Of a DNA stretch of 36,834 bases, positions 1 through 8,425 are shown one piece after another (the stretch's first letter is position 1; every line of letters begins with the position of its first letter). A program made the translations under genes and the position numbers. The stretch is from an uncultured Propionibacteriaceae bacterium (GTDB taxonomy: Bacteria; Actinomycetota; Actinomycetes; Propionibacteriales; Propionibacteriaceae), in the NCBI GenBank assembly GCA_938012815.1, contig CALLVV010000061.1, positions 1-36,834 on the forward strand, in the 5' to 3' direction. The notes under the pieces were generated by a model. The model saw only the letters and a list, made by a program, of their open reading frames with translations, searched no databases and was not told where the DNA came from.

Positions 1-333
1 GAGGACTTCCAGCTCGGCGGTGACATCGCCGCGCGGCTGGCGCGCCTGACCTGGCCGGCGACCGTGACCGGATGCGCGATCGCGATGGAACGCGCTTTCC
101 TGCCACCCCGGTTCGAGTCCCAAGTGCCCGCCGACCCCGACGAGGCCATCGAGTTCGTGAACAACCACGAGGCCCGCACCGACGTCCGGGTGGTGGTCGG
201 TGCGCTGCGCGACGGATCGCGGCACGGCCTGGCCCGCGTCCTCAGCAACCCGGAAGACCTGCTCGGGGCCGAGGACCTCGTCCCCGGCCTGGCCGATGCC
301 CTGCTGGCAACGTTCAAGGAGGAAAACGCATGA
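1..333 (+). CDS. PPA1309 family protein, C-terminal part (5' end outside window)
   Basis: The reading frame is open from base 1 and ends at TGA 331-333, so only the last 110 residues are present. They contain the family pattern I recognise: a TWPATVTGCAIAMER segment, then a VPADPDEA segment, a VVVGALRDGSRH strand and a DLVPGLADALLATF tail. I recall this family as an actinobacterial protein of unknown function that lies beside UPF0182 genes, which matches the arrangement here. The stop overlaps the next start (ATGA, 330-333), so the two are probably co-transcribed and translationally coupled. No catalytic motif or membrane segment is visible in the part present. The family call is from memory of its conserved blocks; the function is unknown. 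Confidence 0.8.
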   Translation, partial: EDFQLGGDIAARLARLTWPATVTGCAIAMERAFLPPRFESQVPADPDEAIEFVNNHEARTDVRVVVGALRDGSRHGLARVLSNPEDLLGAEDLVPGLADALLATFKEENA

Positions 334-3200
334 GCGCGGAAGCCGAAGCCGACACCGAGAAGCGCCGGAGCCCGCTGCTGATCTCCATCCTGATCTTCGG
401 GGTCCTGGCCCTGCTGGTGGTGCTGGCCTCCCGGTTCTACACGGACTACCTATGGTTCAGCAGCGTGTCCGCCTCGACGGTGTTCACCACCCAGCTGGCC
501 GCCCGGGTGGGGTTGTTCCTGGGGTTCGGGTTGCTGATGGGGGGCGGGCTGTTCGGTTCCCTGGTGCTGGCCTACCGTCTGCGTCCCCCAGTTCGGCGCG
601 CGAACCTGGACTCTGAGTTGCTGCTCCAGCTTCGCGACGGCTTGGACAAGCGTTCCCGGACCCTCATGCTGCTGCCTGCCGTCGTGGCCGGTCTGCTGGG
701 CGGCGGGGTCGCGGCCAGCCAGTCCCAGACCTTCCTGGCATGGACCCGCGCCACCGATTTCGGCACCCCGGACGCCGTCTTCAGCTTGGACGCGTCCTTC
801 TACGTGTTCCAGCTGCCCTGGTGGCGGTTCGTGCTGAGCTACGTGAGCTTCATGGTGGTGGCCTGCCTCGTCGGGTCACTGCTGGTTCATTTCCTCACCG
901 GGGCCATGAACTCCACGGCCTTCCGGAAATCGGGGAACCTCAAGGCCGCGGGCAAGGCCGCCCAGCGGCAGGTTTCCATCCTGCTCGGGGTCGCGTTGCT
1001 GCTCTACGGGGTTGCATCCTTCCTTGACCGCTACGGCTACCTGACCACTCAGAACAATCTGTTCACGGGCGTCAACTACACGGATGCGACCTCCCGGATC
1101 CCGGCCAGCCTGATCGTCGCCGCGATAGCGGGGATCTGCGCCTTGCTGTGTTTCTACAACGCATGGCGGGTCAGGTGGAGCGTGCCCGGTATCGCCGTGG
1201 GCCTGCTGGTGATCTCCGCGATGATCCTCACTGCCGTCTATCCGTGGGCGGTCCGCAGTTTCGTGGTCAAACCCAACGAACCCGACCTGGAGCACCCCTG
1301 GATAGCAAACAACATCGAGGCGACGCGCGGGGCCTTCGGGATCAACGCGGTGCAGATCACCGACTACGAGGCCGTCGACAGCGTGAGCGCGGGTCAGTTG
1401 CGCGCCGACGCAACCGCGTTGCCCGCGATCCGGTTGATGGACCCGGCCATCATCGCCCCGACCTTCGAACAGCTCCAGCAGGTGCGTGGTTACTATCGGT
1501 TCCCCTCCACCCTCGACGTCGACCGCTACGACCTGGAGGGGCGGGAAACGGATTCTGTCGTGGCTGCCCGCGAACTCGACCTGAATGCCGTCGAGGCGGG
1601 CAACACATGGAACAACATGCACACGGTCTACACCCACGGCTATGGCCTGGTGGCGGCCTACGGCAACCGGCGCGAGTCGAATGGGGAACCCACCTACTTC
1701 TCGGGGGGCATCCCGACCGAGGGCCTGATCAAACAGGAACAACCCCGCATCTATTTCGGTGAGGAATCCAAGCACTGGGTCATCGCTGGGGCCCCCGAGG
1801 GAGCAGAACCGGTTGAGCTCGACACCCCCGGTGGCGGGCAGGAACACACCGAGACCAAGTACACCTATCAGGGAAGCGGCGGCGTTCCCGTCGGCAGCTT
1901 CCTGAACAAGGCCGCGTTCGCCGTGCGCTTCGGGGACATCAACCTGCTGCTCTCCGAACGGGTCAACTCCAACTCGCGTCTGCTGTTCAACCGGGTTCCC
2001 GTGGACCGGGTCAAGGAGATGGCGCCGTTCCTGACGGTGGACTCCGACCCCTACCCAACGGTGGTCAACGGGCGCATCGTCTGGATCATCGACGCCTACA
2101 CCACTACCGCCGACTACCCGAACTCGACCCGGGTCGACTGGACCCAGGCCACCAAGGACACCCGCACCAGCGGTGACCGCACGTCCTCCGGCACGCAGGT
2201 CAACTACGTCCGCAACTCGGTCAAGGCCACGGTGGACGCCTACGACGGCACCGTCACCCTCTACGGCTGGGACGAGTCGGATCCCATCCTCCAGACCTGG
2301 TCGAAGGTCTATCCGGGGCTCATCACCCCGAAGTCCGAAATCAGCCCCGAACTGATGGCGCACCTGCGTTACCCGCAGGACCTGTTCAAGGTGCAGCGCC
2401 AGATGCTGGGGTTCTACCACACGACCAACCCGTACACCTTCTTCCAGCAGTCGGACATCTGGGAGGTGCCCTCCGATCCCGTCAAGGGCGGCGAGAGCGG
2501 AACCAAGGAACCCCCCTACTTCCTGACCATCAAGTGGCCGGGTGAGGAGCAGGCGCACTACTCCAATACAACGGTCTTCGTCCCGCGGGGGCGCGAGAAC
2601 CTCTCGGTCTACATGGCCGTCAACGCGGATGCGACCAGCCCGAACTACGGGCAGCTGCGAGCACTCAAGCTCTCGGATGCCAAACAGATTCCGGGACCGG
2701 GCCAGACCTTCAACGCGATCTCGACGAACGAGGCCGTGGCGGAACGGCTGCTCCCGTTCAATCGTCAGGGCAACACGAGTGCCATCTACGGGAACCTGCT
2801 CACCATCCCGGTGGGCGGCGGCCTGATGTACGTCCAGCCGATCTACACCCAAACCAGCACCACCAGCGGTGGTTACCCTGCGCTGCGTTTCGTCGTGGCG
2901 CGTTTCGGCGAGCACGTCGGGATCGGTGACACCCTGAAGGCAGCCCTCGACCAGGTGTTCCAGGGCGATGCCGGGGCCGAGACGGGGGAGAAGCCTGTGG
3001 AGACCCCCCCGAGCGGGCAGCAGACTCCACCGACCTCCGAGGACGCCAAGGAGCAGGCGAAGGCGCTGCTGAAGGAGAGCACGGGCCTTTTCGTGGCGGC
3101 CGATCAGGCCCTGAAGTCAGGTGACCTGGCCACCTACCAGCAGAAGACCAACGAGGCCAAGGCCAAGACGGAACAGGCTCTCGAGCTGCTCAACCGGTGA
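330..3200 (+). CDS. UPF0182 family large integral membrane protein
   Basis: This 956-residue protein has seven hydrophobic segments in its first third, roughly residues 16-34, 59-82, 111-129, 166-189, 215-231, 258-278 and 285-304. A long, probably extracytoplasmic region of about 560 residues follows. The C-terminus is a Pro/Thr/Gln-rich stretch and a short charged helix. Length and architecture fit the UPF0182 family (mycobacterial Rv0064-like), whose biochemical role is not established. The start is ATG 330, chosen because it overlaps the upstream stop by 4 bp and follows an AAGGAGG ribosome site at 315-321; an open frame extends further upstream but lies inside the PPA1309 gene. The 3' end overlaps the convergent M16-like gene by 11 bp. 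Confidence 0.93.
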   Translation: MSAEAEADTEKRRSPLLISILIFGVLALLVVLASRFYTDYLWFSSVSASTVFTTQLAARVGLFLGFGLLMGGGLFGSLVLAYRLRPPVRRANLDSELLLQLRDGLDKRSRTLMLLPAVVAGLLGGGVAASQSQTFLAWTRATDFGTPDAVFSLDASFYVFQLPWWRFVLSYVSFMVVACLVGSLLVHFLTGAMNSTAFRKSGNLKAAGKAAQRQVSILLGVALLLYGVASFLDRYGYLTTQNNLFTGVNYTDATSRIPASLIVAAIAGICALLCFYNAWRVRWSVPGIAVGLLVISAMILTAVYPWAVRSFVVKPNEPDLEHPWIANNIEATRGAFGINAVQITDYEAVDSVSAGQLRADATALPAIRLMDPAIIAPTFEQLQQVRGYYRFPSTLDVDRYDLEGRETDSVVAARELDLNAVEAGNTWNNMHTVYTHGYGLVAAYGNRRESNGEPTYFSGGIPTEGLIKQEQPRIYFGEESKHWVIAGAPEGAEPVELDTPGGGQEHTETKYTYQGSGGVPVGSFLNKAAFAVRFGDINLLLSERVNSNSRLLFNRVPVDRVKEMAPFLTVDSDPYPTVVNGRIVWIIDAYTTTADYPNSTRVDWTQATKDTRTSGDRTSSGTQVNYVRNSVKATVDAYDGTVTLYGWDESDPILQTWSKVYPGLITPKSEISPELMAHLRYPQDLFKVQRQMLGFYHTTNPYTFFQQSDIWEVPSDPVKGGESGTKEPPYFLTIKWPGEEQAHYSNTTVFVPRGRENLSVYMAVNADATSPNYGQLRALKLSDAKQIPGPGQTFNAISTNEAVAERLLPFNRQGNTSAIYGNLLTIPVGGGLMYVQPIYTQTSTTSGGYPALRFVVARFGEHVGIGDTLKAALDQVFQGDAGAETGEKPVETPPSGQQTPPTSEDAKEQAKALLKESTGLFVAADQALKSGDLATYQQKTNEAKAKTEQALELLNR

Positions 3201-4503
3201 TTTCGGCCTCGATTCCGGCGGCCCTCAGACCGGGTTCCAGCAACCGAGCGGGGCCGCCAATCGCGACGGTGATGTCCTCGGGACGGATGTTCGCCCGCCA
3301 AGTCGCGTTGACCTGTTCGGCCGTTGCACCCGCCAGCGCCGCGCGGTGCCGGTTCACGAAATCCGGATCGAAACCCGCGGCGATCAGGGCCGCGGTCTGG
3401 ACCGTGATGTCGGCGGCCGTCTCGTACTCGAGTGGGGAGGCCTGCACCAGGTAGCGGGCGGCGTCCAGGACCTCGCCATCGGTGAAGGGAATGGTCAGCG
3501 TGAGCGCATCAAGGAGGCGGGCGACGGCGTCGACTGCCGAATTGTTGTTCAGGGCCGTCTCCACGACGAAGGAGCCCCCGGTGCGGCGCGGCGACACCCC
3601 ACCCGAAACCCCATAGGTGTACCCGAGACGTTCGCGAAGCTCCAGGTTCAGGCGACTGGCGAAGGCCCCGCACATGATATGCCCGCCTAGTTTCAACGCT
3701 GCCCAGTCCGGGGCGTCACGTCCGGGGGTCGGGACGAACGCCTGCACCACGGTCTGGGCGGCCTGCGGGAGATCGACCAGCACGATCCCGGGCCGACCGG
3801 GGATTCCCTGGGGGGCTGGTGCTGGGGAGCGGGTACCCCGCCAAGCCTCTAGGGGAGCCGTTAGCGCGTCGGTGTCCAGTCCGTTCAGGTCGCCGGCGAG
3901 AATCAGGGTTGACCCCTGGGGCACCCATGCGCGCGCGTGCCAGTTCCGGGCCGCTTGCTGGTCGATCGCCCCCAAGGTCTCGGGGGAGCCTGCGATGGGG
4001 CGTCCCTCCCGCTGATCCGGGCCGAACAACGATTTACGCAAGGCCTCCCGGGTGACGGCCGTGGGGGAGGCCATTCTCGTTTTCCAGGCCGCCACCTGGG
4101 TTTCGACGTGGTGGGCCAGGTCGGGTTCGTCGAAGGCCGGCTCCCTGACCACGGAGGCGAACAGCTCGAGTACCTTCGGCAGGCGGCGGGCCGGGGCGCT
4201 CACGCCCAGCCTGGTGTATCCCCAGGTGGAACGTCCGAGCAGTGCCGCCCCCTGCAACTCCAACCGCTCCACGATGTCGGGCAGGGTAACGGTGGCCTCG
4301 TCGCAGGAGTGCAGGACCACGGTGGCCACCCCCTCCAGATTCCGTGGTTCAGCTTCCAAAGGACTGGGCAGCACCAGATCCGCGGAGGCCAGGGCCTGGC
4401 CCGGCAAGTCGATGAAAGCCACCTCCAGGCCCGAGTCCAAGCGGGAACGTAACGGGTTCGGGAAACGCCAGGGGCGAGGCTCAGCGATGGAGGGACGGAT
4501 CAC
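3190..4503 (-). CDS. M16-family peptidase-like protein, non-catalytic (R/Y-type) subunit
   Basis: This 437-residue protein has the two-domain M16B fold pattern but no intact HxxEH zinc motif. The equivalent site reads H65-S-C-D-E69, so the first histidine survives, glutamate is aspartate and the second histidine is glutamate. The second half keeps the arginine and tyrosine of the substrate-binding R/Y motif (R290 and Y297 around RERLGYTYG), and a glycine-rich stretch GGSFVVETALNNN follows. In characterised M16B heterodimers one subunit carries zinc and the other carries R/Y, so I infer that this is the partner of the upstream gene. Its GTG start overlaps that gene's stop by 4 bp (GTGA, read on the minus strand). 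Its own stop overlaps the UPF0182 3' end. The substrate is unknown. Confidence 0.87.
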   Translation of the reverse strand: MIRPSIAEPRPWRFPNPLRSRLDSGLEVAFIDLPGQALASADLVLPSPLEAEPRNLEGVATVVLHSCDEATVTLPDIVERLELQGAALLGRSTWGYTRLGVSAPARRLPKVLELFASVVREPAFDEPDLAHHVETQVAAWKTRMASPTAVTREALRKSLFGPDQREGRPIAGSPETLGAIDQQAARNWHARAWVPQGSTLILAGDLNGLDTDALTAPLEAWRGTRSPAPAPQGIPGRPGIVLVDLPQAAQTVVQAFVPTPGRDAPDWAALKLGGHIMCGAFASRLNLELRERLGYTYGVSGGVSPRRTGGSFVVETALNNNSAVDAVARLLDALTLTIPFTDGEVLDAARYLVQASPLEYETAADITVQTAALIAAGFDPDFVNRHRAALAGATAEQVNATWRANIRPEDITVAIGGPARLLEPGLRAAGIEAEITG

Positions 4504-5768
4504 GATGCAGCCTTCGGGAGATAGTGCAACTGGCTGGAGGAAGGGCGACTTGTGAGTGCACGTGTCACATCGTCGGGAGTCACAGCAGCGAGGTCCGCCA
4601 GTCTGTGATTGATCAGTGCCGGGTCACCCAGGGCCGTCCACGTATCGGCAGCGACCTCCGCCCTGTCCTCGACAGCGGCGAGTTCCAGGAGCCAACTGCG
4701 TTCGTACTGGGCCTTCGCCCGTTCCAGTTCCTGTTCGGATGGGGTGTCCAGGCCGGAGATTTCCTCCTCGAGCGCCTCGGCGAGTTCTCGGGTGTCCACC
4801 CCGTCGGCAGGTCTCGCGCTCAGAGAGGCGATGGAGGGTGAACGGAGATGACCCAGCAGTGCGCTGCGCACCTCGTGGGCGAGGCCGCGTTCCCTGACCA
4901 GCCGGCGGTGGAGGCGAGACGCGTGCCCGTCGGAGAGCACAGACAGTCCCAGTTCGAGGGCCAGCAGATCGGGGTCGTCGGTAGCTGGAGCCTGCCATGA
5001 GCAGTAGAGCAGGGGATGGGGGACGTCGCTGGTCAGTGTGATGCTCCCGCCCGGCAGGGGAGAATCGGTTATGGTCTCTCGGGGTGGTGGGGAAAGGTCC
5101 TCGAGGTCACCGAAGTAACGTTCAACCAAGGCGATGGTCTCGTCCGGGTCGAGTGCGCCGCAGATCACCAGTTTCGCGTGGGAGGGGCGGTACCACCTCG
5201 AATGGAAAGCCGCGACGTCGGCCAGGCTCGCAGCCGCCAGGTCCTCCATGGAACCTATGGGCAGGTGCCCATAGGGATGTCTGGAATCGAAGTGCTGCCC
5301 CACCAGCCCGGCCAGCAGATCCCCGTATGGCCGGTTGTCATAGCGTTGGCGCTTCTCCTGGGCCACCACGTCGCGCTGGGCGTCGAGGTTCTCCTGGGTC
5401 ACCGCAAGGCTGCGAAGGCGATCGGCCTCCAACCACAGCACCATCGCCAACGCCCCCGTTGGCACACACTCGTGATAGACCGTGCGGTCGGTGGATGTGA
5501 AGGCATTGACGTTTCCCCCTGCCGCTTCGATCACGGACATGTGTTCTCCCGGCGCCACCCTGGCCGAGCCCTGAAACATCAGGTGTTCGAACAGGTGAGC
5601 GAATCCGGTGCGTCCCAAGGTTTCATCAACGGAACCCACCTGGAAACTGAGATTGACCGCCACGGCCGGGGCGGCCGGGTCGGGCAACAAGGCGAGTTCT
5701 AGGCCGTTTCCCAGCCGATATCTGATGACGGTGAATCCGGATGATGTGGGGAATCGGGTGCTGGCCAC
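4500..5768 (-). CDS. M16-family zinc metallopeptidase, catalytic subunit
   Basis: This 422-residue protein carries the inverted zinc motif H58-L-F-E61-H62 of the pitrilysin/processing peptidase family. A downstream glutamate (E138 in VVAQEKR) sits at the spacing expected for the third zinc ligand. The second domain has lost the usual R/Y pair: the matching segment reads VRERGLAH, with Val and His at the two positions. That is the reverse of its downstream neighbour, so the two probably form a heterodimer. No signal peptide or membrane segment is seen, which suggests a cytoplasmic peptidase acting on peptides or small proteins. It starts 3 bp after the DUF3040 gene and overlaps the next gene by 4 bp. 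Confidence 0.93.
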   Translation of the reverse strand: MASTRFPTSSGFTVIRYRLGNGLELALLPDPAAPAVAVNLSFQVGSVDETLGRTGFAHLFEHLMFQGSARVAPGEHMSVIEAAGGNVNAFTSTDRTVYHECVPTGALAMVLWLEADRLRSLAVTQENLDAQRDVVAQEKRQRYDNRPYGDLLAGLVGQHFDSRHPYGHLPIGSMEDLAAASLADVAAFHSRWYRPSHAKLVICGALDPDETIALVERYFGDLEDLSPPPRETITDSPLPGGSITLTSDVPHPLLYCSWQAPATDDPDLLALELGLSVLSDGHASRLHRRLVRERGLAHEVRSALLGHLRSPSIASLSARPADGVDTRELAEALEEEISGLDTPSEQELERAKAQYERSWLLELAAVEDRAEVAADTWTALGDPALINHRLADLAAVTPDDVTRALTSRPSSSQLHYLPKAAS

Positions 5769-5771
5769 GAT

Positions 5772-6158
5772 TCAGAGATCGCCGCCCTGTTGACGCTTGC
5801 GCCAGCGTTCCTCCAACTTGTTCATGAAATCCGTTCCGGATGAGGAGGGATGGTTGGATCTGCTGGAGGCACGCGTCGAATCCTCCCGACCCTCGACCCT
5901 GGACCATGCGCTGATCCCGGTGATCGCCGAGACGAGCATCATCACGAAACCGATGATGGAGATCATGGGCTGGAACTGGACCCCGAGCACCAGGGCGGTC
6001 AGCCCTGCCACGAAAAACACGCCCGCCAAAGCTGCACGACGACGCTGAACGTGGAACTGGGGTGCTCCCCTCAATGTGTCCGCGAACTTCGGGTCATCGG
6101 CGAGCAGCGAGGCCTCAAGCTGGTCCAAGCGCTTCTGCTCCTGCTCAGACAAAGCCAT
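5772..6158 (-). CDS. DUF3040 small membrane protein
   Basis: This 128-residue protein opens with MALSEQEQKRLDQLEASL and a DDPKFADTLRG segment, the hallmark of the actinobacterial DUF3040 family. Two hydrophobic segments follow (about residues 41-61 and 64-83), then a Ser-rich linker and a basic, charged tail (KLEERWRKRQQ). The N-terminus is probably a short cytoplasmic helix. The function of the family is unknown. It is 3 bp upstream of the catalytic M16 gene, so these form one transcription unit. ATG 6158 is preceded on the minus strand by a GGGAG-type ribosome site. The 83-bp gap to the transglutaminase gene holds a possible promoter of its own. Confidence 0.9.
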   Translation of the reverse strand: MALSEQEQKRLDQLEASLLADDPKFADTLRGAPQFHVQRRRAALAGVFFVAGLTALVLGVQFQPMISIIGFVMMLVSAITGISAWSRVEGREDSTRASSRSNHPSSSGTDFMNKLEERWRKRQQGGDL

Positions 6159-6206
6159 CGTGGTCTCCCGTCCTAGTCCCTTGCTTGGGGCAGCTAGCCC
6201 ATCCCC

Positions 6207-6212
6207 ATTGTA
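6207..6212 (-). promoter_or_regulatory. Possible -10 element upstream of the DUF3040 gene
   Basis: Read on the minus strand these bases are TACAAT, a close match to TATAAT, about 48 bp before the DUF3040 start codon. No convincing -35 hexamer is at 17 bp, so the call is weak. It would let DUF3040 and the M16 pair be expressed separately from the moxR operon. Confidence 0.3.
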
Positions 6213-6241
6213 TGGTGTCTAACCGTATGGGTGGGAAAAGG

Positions 6242-8425
6242 CTATCGCGATTTCTCCCGGCTTTTCCCGTCGCAGGTGCCCCTTGTCCGCCACAGGGATG
6301 CGGGGAGCAGGAAGGCCAGCAGACGCTTGGTGGCGGGGGTGTCGCTACGGAGTTCACGGACCAGGAGTTTCACCCGCCCGGGAAGCTGAACCACGGAGGG
6401 GGTTTCGCGGGCGAACTGACTGCGTTGCACCACCTCGGCAACTTCGAGCAGGTGCGCCGCCGTGGTGGCGGGAAGAGCGGGTCCCATGGCTTTGGCAGCT
6501 TCTACGGGGGAACCCGGCAGGAACTCCCGGCCCAGATCCCTGTGAACGGCTGCCAGTTCACGCCACGCCGCGGCGGCGGTGGTCGCCGGGGGCCGGCCGC
6601 CGCGCAGACGCCACACTCTGATGAGCAGCCGCGCCACTGCGGGTGAGGCCAACAGCAGGAGCGCGGGCAACGCCCAGAGCAGCCAGCCCAGGTTCCCGGG
6701 GCCGCCCTCACTGGTTTCCGAGGGCCCGTCGCCGGGGGAAGGAGCCGGGGACGGTGCGAGTGATGGCGTCGGTTCGGTGGGTTGGGGCTCAGGGGAATCG
6801 GTCGCGGTGCTCGGGGGAGGAGCGGGATTGGAACTCGGTGAGGTTGGTGGGGGGGATTCGCCAGGGTTGGAGGAACCGATGGACTTGGTCGGCTCGAAGG
6901 GCACCCATCCCAAGCCTTCGAAGTAGAGCTCGGGCCAGGCGTGCATGTTGTCGGTGGTCACCTTGTAACCATCCCCGTCGGGGACACCACCCGTGAACCT
7001 GACTGCAATGCGTGACGGGATGCCCTCGATCCGGGCAAGCACCGCCATGGACGTGGCGAAGTGGACGCAGTAACCGGATTGGTCGTTCAACAGGAAGGCA
7101 CTGATGGCGTCCGTCCCGGTCGACGAGGGGGCTTGGAGGGTGTAGGTGAAACTGTCAGAGGTCAGGTACTGCTCAATGGCCTTGGCCTTGGCGCCGTCGG
7201 TTGTCGCGTTGCCGGTGATTCTGGCGGCCAGGTCCCGCACCTCGTCGGGGATGTTCTCCGGAACCTTGAGGGTCTCCCCGCCCGCGGGATCCGATCCCGC
7301 GCGGGCGGCCGACAGGGACGAACCTCCATCCGGAATCACCGATGTGACCCGGTAGTCGAGATTCGTGGTCTGGTCGGTGCCTTGTTCTCCCGTGGCCACC
7401 ACCGAAAGGGTGTTCTGATCGAATCCCCAGTTTCCGGGGGCGTCGAAACCGTCGATGGCGAACGGGGCAGGCAGGTACTGGGAGGGGAAACGCATCGAGA
7501 CATCGACCTCGACCTTCTCCCCGGGAGCATCGTATGCCTCGCCAATGCCCGAGCTGCGCAGCCGCATGGCCTCCAGCTGCGCTCCCTCCGTGGTCAGGTG
7601 GGTCAGTGCGGTGGTGCGCAGGTAGTGGGGTTTCTGGTCGCTGGCGCGATAGGTGAGAACATCCACGGGGCTCGGGCGCTGCAGGTTGCGGCTCAGCTCG
7701 ACGGTCGGGTCGCTGAGCTGGATGGGTTTGTCGGTGCCGCTGTTCAACCAGGGCTGCTTCTGACCCATGGGAAGGACGGAGGTGACACCCAGGGTCAGGG
7801 CCGCGGCAACCGCGGCGGTGATCAGACCGGTGACCCAGCGTGCCAGCCGGAATCCCGTCCCGCCGCCGGCGAGTCCCGGACCTTCGGTCGTGAGCAGGAT
7901 TGCGACATAGCCACCCGCTACCAGCAAAAATCCGGTGACGCCCAGTTCCGCGGGATACACGAGCGCCGTGAGACCGTATGGCAGAGCCAGGGGGGCGATC
8001 GTCCAGGCCGGTTGTTCCAAGGGCTCAGCCAGCACATAGGAGACCAGCCACAGCACGAATGCCAGGAACAGGAGCAGCCAGCCCAGCGCAGGATGATCGG
8101 GTATCGGCGGTTGTGATGCCCGAAGAGCCTGGAAACCGCTGGCGAACAGGTTCGGTATCCCAGTCAGGGGGGAGCTGCCCGGTGTGGCGCTCATCCCCAG
8201 CCAGATCAGCAGTCCGGCCCCGGACAAGGCTGCCAGCAGCGTCGACCAGGAACGTCCCAGACGCAGCAAAGCGGCTGCTGCCGCGATCAGACCAGGGACC
8301 CCGGTCGCCAGGAATAGGGACGGAGAGAGAACGGGGGCGGTGAGCAGGGGGCCGAGGGGGAACATGGACAGGGTCACCGCCACCGATATCAAAAGGGGCA
8401 GGAAAACGGAGGAACGAGTTTTCAT
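6242..8425 (-). CDS. TgpA-like membrane transglutaminase-domain protein
   Basis: From ATG 8425 this is a 727-residue protein. The first 220 residues hold several hydrophobic segments. An extracytoplasmic domain follows with a transglutaminase-like core: C453 in SGYCVHFATSMAVLAR, H495 in DNMHAWPELYF and E511 in GWVPFEPT (Asp is commoner in cysteine-protease-like triads). A Pro/Ser-rich linker (about 515-575), one more membrane segment (about 579-603) and a DUF4129-like cytoplasmic tail complete the TgpA arrangement. The start is chosen for the ATGA overlap with the DUF58 stop (8422-8425); an upstream in-frame start at 8503 would lie inside that gene. The moxR-DUF58-transglutaminase operon is widespread. 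Its role in the cell envelope is inferred and its substrate is unknown. Confidence 0.92.
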   Translation of the reverse strand: MKTRSSVFLPLLISVAVTLSMFPLGPLLTAPVLSPSLFLATGVPGLIAAAAALLRLGRSWSTLLAALSGAGLLIWLGMSATPGSSPLTGIPNLFASGFQALRASQPPIPDHPALGWLLLFLAFVLWLVSYVLAEPLEQPAWTIAPLALPYGLTALVYPAELGVTGFLLVAGGYVAILLTTEGPGLAGGGTGFRLARWVTGLITAAVAAALTLGVTSVLPMGQKQPWLNSGTDKPIQLSDPTVELSRNLQRPSPVDVLTYRASDQKPHYLRTTALTHLTTEGAQLEAMRLRSSGIGEAYDAPGEKVEVDVSMRFPSQYLPAPFAIDGFDAPGNWGFDQNTLSVVATGEQGTDQTTNLDYRVTSVIPDGGSSLSAARAGSDPAGGETLKVPENIPDEVRDLAARITGNATTDGAKAKAIEQYLTSDSFTYTLQAPSSTGTDAISAFLLNDQSGYCVHFATSMAVLARIEGIPSRIAVRFTGGVPDGDGYKVTTDNMHAWPELYFEGLGWVPFEPTKSIGSSNPGESPPPTSPSSNPAPPPSTATDSPEPQPTEPTPSLAPSPAPSPGDGPSETSEGGPGNLGWLLWALPALLLLASPAVARLLIRVWRLRGGRPPATTAAAAWRELAAVHRDLGREFLPGSPVEAAKAMGPALPATTAAHLLEVAEVVQRSQFARETPSVVQLPGRVKLLVRELRSDTPATKRLLAFLLPASLWRTRGTCDGKSREKSR

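Noticed and set aside
876..2915. Long open frame on the minus strand opposite the UPF0182 gene
   Set aside because: It is an antisense shadow typical of high-GC coding DNA. The product is Arg/Gly/His/Asp-rich with no recognisable domain, while the plus strand encodes a clear family member.
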